From contig CAMHLZ010000015.1 of the NCBI GenBank assembly GCA_946186125.1, positions 1 through 62,808 on the forward strand: 62,808 bases of DNA. Direction: 5' to 3'. The notes beneath the pieces were generated by a model. That model saw only the letters and a program-made list of their open reading frames with translations, did no database searches and was not told the DNA's origin. Each line of letters opens with the position of its first letter. Position 1 is the first letter of the stretch. The position numbers were made by a program, and so were the translations under genes. The DNA is from an uncultured Lachnospira sp. GTDB lineage: Bacteria; Bacillota; Clostridia; Lachnospirales; Lachnospiraceae. This document shows, piece after piece, positions 56,401-62,808 of this stretch.

Positions 56401-56445
56401 CATTTCTCTTCCTCTTTCTTTCATTATAATTATAAAAATATTTTT

Positions 56446-56458
56446 TTTGACTTTCAAA
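56446..56458. promoter_or_regulatory. FabT-like operator at the fatty-acid operon promoter
   Basis: TTTGA-CTT-TCAAA, an inverted repeat with 5-bp arms, abuts the -10 box. It resembles the known FabT/MarR-type box TTTGAnnnTCAAA of Firmicute fab operons. No FabT-type gene is in the window. Confidence 0.5.
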
Positions 56459-56486
56459 GTATAAATTGATTGGTATCTTTTGTCAA
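56458..56486 (-). promoter_or_regulatory. Strong sigma-A promoter of the acpP-fab-acc operon
   Basis: On the minus strand TTGACA (56486-56481), 17 nt, TATACT (56463-56458), only 22 bases after the stop of the upstream transglutaminase gene. Confidence 0.8.
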
Positions 56487-56507
56487 TACTTTTAGTACAA
56501 AAACTCG

Positions 56508-58991
56508 CTAAAACAAGTATAAATATCTAACAATTTTGAAAACTGATATCCTTTTTTTTATCAAAACCGATATATCCGTGACTATCACATGAATCTCTTT
56601 TTTTTCGTCATCAGATAACTCATTCCTACTATATTTCGATTTTTCTACAAGAAAAGCAAGACGCTTTGTATTTTTTTCAGAACATAAGTCTTCACCACAT
56701 AACAATTCAGCGAGTTCTTCATAGGTCATACTGCTATTCCATCCAAGCTTATATACTCTGCATACTGATAACAGATATCCAAAATCTTTATCCGGATCAT
56801 AACGTCTTTTTCTTCTGTATCGTAGGATTGCAGCAATAAAAATATACATAACAACTGTAAGCATCGCCAGCAATACTGTAAGCAAAATTATTACAATAGT
56901 TGATTTTTTTATTCTTTCATACGTCTGTCTGTTAAATAATGCATCCGTCAGCAATTGATTTACTCCTGAATCATCTTCACCGTTCTCTTCTAAAGCCCCG
57001 GGGGTAACTTCCACTCTTACCCATCCAAGATAATCAATATATACTTCGACCCATGCGTGAGCGTCTGCATCTGTAACATCAATTATATAAGGGGTACCTT
57101 CACTCAATACACCGTCAGCTTTCAAATCATCCAATCGATAATATGCTTCTCTTCTCGTATCATTATCCGTGGTGTAAAACATGTAGCCTCCTACATATCT
57201 CGCAGGTATTCCCAACGAACGGAACATAAGCACTGCAGACGATGCAAAATAAGTACAATACCCTTTTTTACTATCCATCAGAAAGTAATTAACAAAATCC
57301 TTTTTCGATGGGGTTTTTCCGGGCATAAGCGTGTATTCATATTCATTTTCAAACATATTTTTTATCTTATCAATCGCATATAATCCATCTTCGCTGTAAA
57401 TATCATGTTTTTGCAAAATATTCATAATTACGGTTCTGTTTTTTTCAGGAACATCAAGATAAGTATCATACACATATTTTCTATATGCACTCTCGACATC
57501 AAATACTTCTTCTTCCTTATTCTGCAGATAATTGTTTAATGCACAGTTACCGGTTTTTACAATATTCTCCTCTTTGAGATGATAATATAAACATTTAAAT
57601 TCACTTTCATAAAATAAACTTGCATCGTATTCATCATCATTTACAAGTTTACAATACAATCCGAGCTGAGATACGTTGTACGGTAAATACGTATAATTGA
57701 TATTTGCAAATACATTTTCAACCCAGATGCTTTTTTTTGCATCTGTCAGGTTCCTGCCTTTTTCAAAATCAATTTTTAATATTTCATTTGTTAAATCCTC
57801 AACATCCTTGCTGTTGAGAGCCGGTGACCATGGTCTGTTAATCAAAGTATAGTTTTCAAGATTATGTTTTTTCCTATTCTCAGATTCTGAAATATATTTC
57901 CATCTGTTATCCTCATAATACGTGCCGGTATATGCTCTTAAATATATATATTCTTCTTCCGGAATCACCATTGTAGTAACTCCAAGCTGTTTTTCATACC
58001 CAAGTGTAATTCTGTCGACGTTACCAAGTTCATTTCTACTGATTCCTCCTACACCGCTTCCATTCGGATTTAACATCCCCCAGAAACCGACTATTGCAAT
58101 TCTCTTTGCAGTATCTAAAGTGCTGTCTTTCCACGCAGAATATTTTTCATCCATCCTGAATGCTGCACGTGGAAATATAAGTGCAATAACACCTGAACAC
58201 ACCATGATAACCACAATAATAATAATCGTTATTGAAAAACTATTACGTGGATCTGTCACATAATCATATGTTACAATATTTTTTTTCTTTTTAGCGCTGT
58301 AACCTTTATGTCTCTTAGTTTCAATCTTATAATATCTGGAATTTCTCAAAATAATAAGACAGATAAGAGCTGAAAAATACAGCACAGACGACATTATATC
58401 CATCCGTTTTCCAAGATACATTCCAATTTGCACAAAAGGAAACGTTGAAAAAAAAGCAATTATAAATCCTTTTGTTTCATTAATTGCAATGTTAAGCAGC
58501 AAACCCAAAGAACATGCTATAAAAATAAGACATAATGTTACTGCATACACTTTATTATTTACGTACTCATCATATCTTCTCTCAATAGGTAAATCCAGCC
58601 TTACCTCAAGCACTTCCATAAATTTGTTTGCGATTATACCGAAACCGCCTCTTATGACATATGCATAATTTGTTACACCATATATAAAGCCGATAAGTAT
58701 TGCTATATAACCTATCAGTTTCCACCAGACTTTCAGATAAAATGAAGAAAACATTATACACATTAACGTAACCGTCAATATTAATACGATTTTATTATAA
58801 ACTATATCAAATGCTGACATTATACTTATAATTGATGATATAAGTATTGTTGCATTTAGTCCGGCATTCAGACATAAATGGCATGCGTTATAATATTTTC
58901 TGTCCATCTCCGGAACCTGTTCAAAAACAATACCCGACTTTTGATTTTCTATTCTCTCAGTTTCTTTTTTCTTATTATTCTTTCTTATCAT
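56508..58991 (-). CDS. Membrane transglutaminase-like protein (TgpA/DUF3488 type with DUF4129-like tail)
   Basis: 827 residues. About six membrane segments lie in residues 45-270. An extracellular region with the transglutaminase-like core follows: catalytic Cys in KKGYCTYFASSAVLMFRSLG (near 577), His in DADAHAWVEVYIDYLGW, and the Asp side at VEVTPG. Another membrane segment lies near 705-730. The cytoplasmic C-terminus (SVCRVYKLGWNSSMTYEELAELL) matches the DUF4129 region. It has the architecture of proteins found with MoxR and DUF58 partners; substrate unknown. The ATG overlaps the DUF58 stop (ATGA), so translation is coupled. Confidence 0.85.
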   Translation of the reverse strand: MIRKNNKKKETERIENQKSGIVFEQVPEMDRKYYNACHLCLNAGLNATILISSIISIMSAFDIVYNKIVLILTVTLMCIMFSSFYLKVWWKLIGYIAILIGFIYGVTNYAYVIRGGFGIIANKFMEVLEVRLDLPIERRYDEYVNNKVYAVTLCLIFIACSLGLLLNIAINETKGFIIAFFSTFPFVQIGMYLGKRMDIMSSVLYFSALICLIILRNSRYYKIETKRHKGYSAKKKKNIVTYDYVTDPRNSFSITIIIIVVIMVCSGVIALIFPRAAFRMDEKYSAWKDSTLDTAKRIAIVGFWGMLNPNGSGVGGISRNELGNVDRITLGYEKQLGVTTMVIPEEEYIYLRAYTGTYYEDNRWKYISESENRKKHNLENYTLINRPWSPALNSKDVEDLTNEILKIDFEKGRNLTDAKKSIWVENVFANINYTYLPYNVSQLGLYCKLVNDDEYDASLFYESEFKCLYYHLKEENIVKTGNCALNNYLQNKEEEVFDVESAYRKYVYDTYLDVPEKNRTVIMNILQKHDIYSEDGLYAIDKIKNMFENEYEYTLMPGKTPSKKDFVNYFLMDSKKGYCTYFASSAVLMFRSLGIPARYVGGYMFYTTDNDTRREAYYRLDDLKADGVLSEGTPYIIDVTDADAHAWVEVYIDYLGWVRVEVTPGALEENGEDDSGVNQLLTDALFNRQTYERIKKSTIVIILLTVLLAMLTVVMYIFIAAILRYRRKRRYDPDKDFGYLLSVCRVYKLGWNSSMTYEELAELLCGEDLCSEKNTKRLAFLVEKSKYSRNELSDDEKKEIHVIVTDISVLIKKRISVFKIVRYLYLF

Positions 58992-60058
58992 AGACCATAT
59001 ATCACAGCCTTTCCACTATATATCCCAAGTTTGTCTTCTTTTAGATTTAACATATTTGATGCATTCGTAACATACAGACCGGTAAAATCTGAATTTCCAT
59101 ATTCATTTTTATAAGCATAATACGCATCCATGCAATTATTAGAAGGCTTAACATACATAATATCATTCAATGCCAGCATAACATCATTTTCTGTTTGAAT
59201 TTCCCTTATGATATTATTATGACTTTCACTGTTATACCACACCATATAGAATTCACGACCGTTATTAATCATAAACAAGGCATATCCAATATACGCTTCA
59301 ATTACCGAATCCATCTCATCCGGCATATCTGAATTGTTATACAGTTCAAGAATCAGACATAATCTGTTTGTATATGGCATTGAATACTCTTTTACCATCC
59401 ATTCATCGTATCTTGCAGTTAATTTCCAATGTACGGACTGCAGGCTGTCTCCCGGCTCATATGGACGTATTTGAGATATATCCGATACGTCTGTACCTTT
59501 TTTGTATTGAACCTCTGATTCGTCTCCATCCCCTGATGATAATGCCTGCATATCAAATTCAGCAATTTTCGGAACAGGCATTATCACCATAGTTTTATTT
59601 TCTTTATATGCGTACTTTTTTCTTACAATTCCCAGAAAATCCCTGACTTCAACTTCTGTAATGTCAACTTTAATACATCCGCAATATAAAGATTTGAACT
59701 TCCATGTTATTTCATTTGACTTAAATGGAACATTAGCAACATTGAGTATATATTCCTTTTCATTACCATAAAAAATATTTTCAACATGCAGTCTTATCTT
59801 CATATCTCCCATCGGATAAAAAGATTCATTCTTAACAAGGATTTTAAATTTTATATCATTGTTTCTTCCGGCAGTTACCGGAAAATCTGTTATTTTTATT
59901 TTAATATTTTTATATGTCTTATAAAATAAAACAATTGATATAACCGGCATTATAATAAGAGCAGCTAATAGTATTGCAAGTATATAATCATTATAAAATA
60001 ACAGACCGGTCGTGACGAGTGCTATTAATAACAGATAGTTTATCAGATTTGCCACCAT
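58988..60058 (-). CDS. DUF58 domain-containing membrane protein
   Basis: 356 residues. Two membrane segments at the N-terminus (about 5-38), then a beta-rich region. The DUF58 core has QIRPYEPGDSLQSVHWKLTARYDEWMVKEY, with the signature R-x-Y-x-x-G-D-x-x-x-x-I/V-x-W-K. The domain often folds like a von Willebrand A domain and partners with MoxR ATPases. It lies 6 bases after moxR and overlaps the transglutaminase gene by 4 bases. Confidence 0.9.
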   Translation of the reverse strand: MVANLINYLLLIALVTTGLLFYNDYILAILLAALIIMPVISIVLFYKTYKNIKIKITDFPVTAGRNNDIKFKILVKNESFYPMGDMKIRLHVENIFYGNEKEYILNVANVPFKSNEITWKFKSLYCGCIKVDITEVEVRDFLGIVRKKYAYKENKTMVIMPVPKIAEFDMQALSSGDGDESEVQYKKGTDVSDISQIRPYEPGDSLQSVHWKLTARYDEWMVKEYSMPYTNRLCLILELYNNSDMPDEMDSVIEAYIGYALFMINNGREFYMVWYNSESHNNIIREIQTENDVMLALNDIMYVKPSNNCMDAYYAYKNEYGNSDFTGLYVTNASNMLNLKEDKLGIYSGKAVIYGL

Positions 60059-60064
60059 ACATCA

Positions 60065-61012
60065 TCATCCTTTTTTTCTGTTTCCCAAAGGCATGTCAAT
60101 TTTATTTTTTATTGATTTTATTATTTTTTCTTCATTTATTCCTGAAGCTTTTGCTTTCGAGCTTGGTACAATCCTGTGAGTACAAACACACTCAATATTT
60201 CCAACAATATCCTCCGGAACTACATAATCCCGTTCAGATAACAATGCGGTTGCCTTAGCCATAGCTAAAAGAGCAATACCTCCTCTGGGACTTACTCCAA
60301 GACTTATATTATCATCTTCTCTTGTAACTCTTACTAATCGGGTAAGATATTCGTAAATGCTTTCTTCTACATATATATCCGCTGCCTTATTCTGCAACTC
60401 AATTATATCATTTCCTGATATAATCTGATTTACGTCAGACAAAGCATCATAGCTTTTACCTTTATATACGTTAATCTCATCATCAAATTCCGGGTATCCC
60501 ATTGACAGCTTAATCATAAATCTGTCTAACTGTGATTCGGGCAATTTCTGAGTACCTACATATCCTGTAGGATTTTGTGTAGCAATAACAATAAAGGGAT
60601 TTGGCAGCATCCTTGTTTCTCCCTCAACTGTAACTCTTTTTTCTTCCATTACTTCCAATAAAGCCGATTGCGTCTTTGGTGATGTTCTGTTTATTTCGTC
60701 AGCAAGCAGGAGGTTACACATTGACACCCCTGGTTTATACTCAAAATCATTAATTTTCTTGTTATACATAGAAAAACCTATAACATCTGAAGGCAGTACA
60801 TCCGGTGTAAATTGCATTCTTCTGTAAGATAGGTTAAGTGTTCTTGAAAATGCCACAGCCAATGTTGTTTTTCCCACTCCCGGAACATCTTCAAGCAGAA
60901 TATGTCCCTTAGCAATAATCGCTGTAAAAATGTATTTTATAATATCGTCTTTTCCTGATATTACTTTTCCTATTTCTTTTTGAATATCTTCAATCATTTC
61001 TCTATAATTCAT
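60065..61012 (-). CDS. MoxR-family AAA+ ATPase
   Basis: 315 residues. Walker A EDVPGVGKTTLAVAF, Walker B LLADEINRTSPKTQSALLEVMEE, sensor 1 VIATQNPTGYVGTQKLPESQ with the arginine-finger block LDRFMIKLSMGYP, and a lid domain with SVSPRGGIALLAMAKA-like sequence. MoxR ATPases are chaperone-like and act with DUF58/VWA partners, which follow directly. GGGGG lies 7 nt before the ATG. It overlaps the upstream gene by 11 bases. Confidence 0.94.
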   Translation of the reverse strand: MNYREMIEDIQKEIGKVISGKDDIIKYIFTAIIAKGHILLEDVPGVGKTTLAVAFSRTLNLSYRRMQFTPDVLPSDVIGFSMYNKKINDFEYKPGVSMCNLLLADEINRTSPKTQSALLEVMEEKRVTVEGETRMLPNPFIVIATQNPTGYVGTQKLPESQLDRFMIKLSMGYPEFDDEINVYKGKSYDALSDVNQIISGNDIIELQNKAADIYVEESIYEYLTRLVRVTREDDNISLGVSPRGGIALLAMAKATALLSERDYVVPEDIVGNIECVCTHRIVPSSKAKASGINEEKIIKSIKNKIDMPLGNRKKG

Positions 61013-62039
61013 GATATTCCCCCTCTCTGATATTATTTGTGTTATAAACTATATCCTTAAACTGTTCATTCTGATAAATGTACATGTTATCCAGCTTTTC
61101 ACTATATCCAACCAGAATAAATGGAAAATTATTTACTACATAGTTTAGAATATCATCTATAGTTTGTTTTTTTATATTTTCAATCTGATATGAATTAAAT
61201 TCGTCATCCCATATTTCTATACCATTATAAAAATGTCCGCTCTTAATACCATTTTCTTCTTTTCTGACTGAACATTCATACATCCACATAATATTTGAGT
61301 TTTTTAAAACAACATTACCATTTTTCTGAAAAAAATACATATATGCGTCCCCTATTCGTATCCTGTCTGTAAAAAATCTGGAATATTCATAATCATTATT
61401 CATGTGCTGCATCTGCTCTCCACCGCACACTGAACTAAACTTTATTATAAACAATCTTATTAATGCATACACAATGCATATTATATATATAATCAATAAT
61501 GGTATCATGAAAACCGGCGGTTCTGTCTTAACTAAATAATATTTCTCCTTACACACCTCTCCGTATCTGTTGTATTCAAACATATCAGTTTCGTATGATA
61601 ATTTATTGCTTAAATATTCATCCTGTTCCACACATTTTGCTACGAGTTTATATGAATCACCTGTTTTATTTTTACTAAACGCTTCAACATAATTATCAAA
61701 TACTTCTTTATCATCTTCAGGAATCATCATTATAAAAAAATGTATATCGTATTTCTTTTTAACACCAGCCAGATAATAATAATAGTTCTTCTCTTTTGAT
61801 AACAATCTTTTTTGTGTACGCATCATAAAGCATTCTACTAATTTTATATCCTGTAAATCATATTCTACATATTTCCCCTGTAATGTTTTAAAATCCTGAT
61901 TTTTATATTGTTCAACTCCTCTTGTATAATATAATATTTCATTTCTATTCATAAAGAGGCCTGTACTACCTATTATCAGCAATACAATGATACTTAACGC
62001 ATGTTTTTTTATTAATAATACTTTTATTTTATCTGTCAT
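61002..62039 (-). CDS. Two-span membrane protein of unknown family, upstream of moxR
   Basis: 345 residues. TM1 near residues 13-32 (LSIIVLLIIGSTGLFMN), an outside domain of about 150 residues with many Tyr and Lys, TM2 near 178-205 (PLLIIYIICIVYALIRLFII), then a cytoplasmic domain with YSRFFTDRIRIGDAYMYFFQ and NYVVNNFPFILVGYSE. No family is recognised with confidence. The ATG at 62039 has GAGAGGTG about 9 nt upstream; GTG 62057 is an open alternative that begins inside that site. Its 11-base overlap with moxR argues it belongs to the MoxR cassette. Confidence 0.55.
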   Translation of the reverse strand: MTDKIKVLLIKKHALSIIVLLIIGSTGLFMNRNEILYYTRGVEQYKNQDFKTLQGKYVEYDLQDIKLVECFMMRTQKRLLSKEKNYYYYLAGVKKKYDIHFFIMMIPEDDKEVFDNYVEAFSKNKTGDSYKLVAKCVEQDEYLSNKLSYETDMFEYNRYGEVCKEKYYLVKTEPPVFMIPLLIIYIICIVYALIRLFIIKFSSVCGGEQMQHMNNDYEYSRFFTDRIRIGDAYMYFFQKNGNVVLKNSNIMWMYECSVRKEENGIKSGHFYNGIEIWDDEFNSYQIENIKKQTIDDILNYVVNNFPFILVGYSEKLDNMYIYQNEQFKDIVYNTNNIREGEYHEL

Positions 62040-62082
62040 GTGACTTGCACCTCTCACTTCCTGTATAGGGTGAAATTAACAA

Positions 62083-62112
62083 AAATACCGGAAGCATCTG
62101 ACCTCCGGTATT
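62083..62112 (-). terminator. Terminator of the LRR protein gene
   Basis: AATACCGGA and TCCGGTATT pair around a 12-nt loop; on the minus strand TTTTTGTT follows. It lies 11 bases after the LRR stop and separates it from the MoxR cassette. Confidence 0.85.
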
Positions 62113-62122
62113 CTTTAATAAA

Positions 62123-62808
62123 CTAACTTTCAACTTCACATCCCGGAACAACCACCTTAAAGTCATCAATCTGACTCTTGGTTATATCCGTATTTTTTAC
62201 ATTCAAATATTTCAATGACTTGAGAGGATATAACGGTTCAAGTGTCTTAACACGCGTACCCCACAAATCAAGATAAGTAAGATTTGTAAGTCCTGCTAAA
62301 GGCATCAAATCCTCAACCCTCGTATTTCTTAACGCCAGATAATTTAACTGTTTACAATCAACAAGCGGTGACAAATCATCAACCATGTTATTACTTAAAA
62401 TAAGTTTTTGAAGCTGTAAACATTCTCTCAATGGCTGAATACTACCAACATCATTATGTTCTACATTCAATTCTACAATGTCATCTTCAAATCTGACTCT
62501 GCCTAATTTCAGTTTTACAACCTTCTTAAATGTCGATTTGAAGAATCCACCCGATTTTTTCTCCGGCTTAGGCGCTGGTGCAGGAGGCACTTCATTTGTA
62601 AGCGGCTGTGGTGCTGCCGGTGTAGGTGCCACTGGTGTAGGCGCTGCCGGTGTAGGTGCCACTGGTGTAGGCGCTGCCGGTGTAGGTGCCACTGGTGTAG
62701 GCGCTACCGGTGTAGGTGCCACTGGTGTAGGCGCTACCGGTGTAGGTGCCACCGGTGTAGACGCTACCGGTGTAGGCGCCACCGGTGTAGGTGCCACCGG
62801 TGTAGGTG
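62123..62808 (-). CDS. Leucine-rich-repeat protein with Pro-rich tandem repeats (5' end beyond window)
   Basis: The frame enters from the window edge, so the N-terminus is missing; at least 228 residues are seen. It starts within about 15 APTPV/APTPA pentapeptides, then a Pro/Lys linker (APAPKPEKKSGGFFKSTFKK). About five leucine-rich repeats follow, with L-x-L-x-x-N/T-x-I/V periodicity (LILSNNMVDDLSPL, LALRNTRVEDLMPL, LDLWGTRVKTLEPL, LNVKNTDITKSQ). It ends PGCEVES. The repeats resemble internalin-type 22-residue units and mediate binding. The Pro-rich stretch would need EF-P (efp is in this window). Confidence 0.75.
   Translation of the reverse strand, partial: PTPVAPTPVAPTPVASTPVAPTPVAPTPVAPTPVAPTPVAPTPAAPTPVAPTPAAPTPVAPTPAAPQPLTNEVPPAPAPKPEKKSGGFFKSTFKKVVKLKLGRVRFEDDIVELNVEHNDVGSIQPLRECLQLQKLILSNNMVDDLSPLVDCKQLNYLALRNTRVEDLMPLAGLTNLTYLDLWGTRVKTLEPLYPLKSLKYLNVKNTDITKSQIDDFKVVVPGCEVES
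62605..62808 (-). repeat. 15-bp tandem repeat coding APTPV
   Basis: About 13 or more near-identical 15-bp units (GGTGTAGGTGCCACT-type on the plus strand) run to the window edge. All are in frame and code for Ala-Pro-Thr-Pro-Val/Ala. Likely length-variable. Confidence 0.85.

Noticed and set aside
62605-62808. CRISPR-like array of regular short repeats
   Set aside because: Units are contiguous 15-bp codons with no unique spacers; they encode APTPV in frame.

Overview
The window is an AT-rich, gene-dense bacterial chromosome segment. Its family-level content points to a low-GC Firmicute of the Clostridia, most likely Lachnospiraceae (Coprococcus/Lachnospira/Eubacterium-like). The clues are a fused accD-accA, FabK as the enoyl-ACP reductase, sigma-G, a YlmC/YmxH protein, DUF5688 and DUF1292 proteins, a trigger-factor-like lipoprotein and large BIG2/MBG surface proteins. 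No species is claimed. Most genes are on the minus strand. Many starts were moved to an internal ATG that has a well-spaced AGGAGG-type site.

Layout. 1-3.6 kb: the 3'-truncated gene of a secreted alkaline phosphatase, a broken small membrane-protein gene, and secG. 3.7-5.9 kb: a methyltransferase and a DRE-TIM aldolase-type enzyme. 6-10.7 kb: lower-glycolysis run gap, pgk, tpiA, gpmI. 11-18 kb: PHP phosphatase, a Cache-PAS sensor without output domain, cysteine desulfurase, a SpoVB-like flippase, trpS and metA. 18-28 kb: ligA, rluF-like, a HAD enzyme, a small FliD-like protein behind a sigma-28-like promoter, a PfkB-family protein lacking its catalytic Asp, a diguanylate cyclase, gdhA and two poorly characterised genes. 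28-31 kb: tRNA-Arg(CCG), a MITE-like inverted-repeat element, efp, aroK, aroD and divergent aroE. 31-42 kb: a giant surface protein, yqeG, nrdR, ylmC, sigG, a foldase-like lipoprotein, an NdpA-like protein and small acidic or basic proteins. 42-48 kb: a UvrD-type helicase, gltX, a decayed IS605-type tnpB and a Q-rich repeat membrane protein. 48-56.5 kb: a complete elongation-type fatty-acid operon (acpP-fabK-fabD-fabG-fabF-accB-fabZ-accC-accDA) driven by one strong promoter with a FabT-like palindrome, but without fabH or a MarR regulator at its head. 56.5-62.8 kb: a MoxR/DUF58/transglutaminase cassette and a 5'-truncated leucine-rich-repeat protein.

Most novel lead. Two related intergenic elements on the minus strand (37672-37796 after sigG, 48130-48245 after accDA) share an order of parts: a 16-bp-arm hairpin with a 4-nt loop, a conserved GCCACAAAT(T)AGCA core, an internal hairpin of different sequence in each copy, and a closing AGRCGC/GCGTCT stem with an A-U to G.U change. 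They look like a structured RNA family. This was found by eye from two copies only.

Other leads are the MITE-like element beside the tRNA, a perfect 23-bp palindrome in the DUF5688 leader, and the sigma-28-like promoter before the FliD-like protein.
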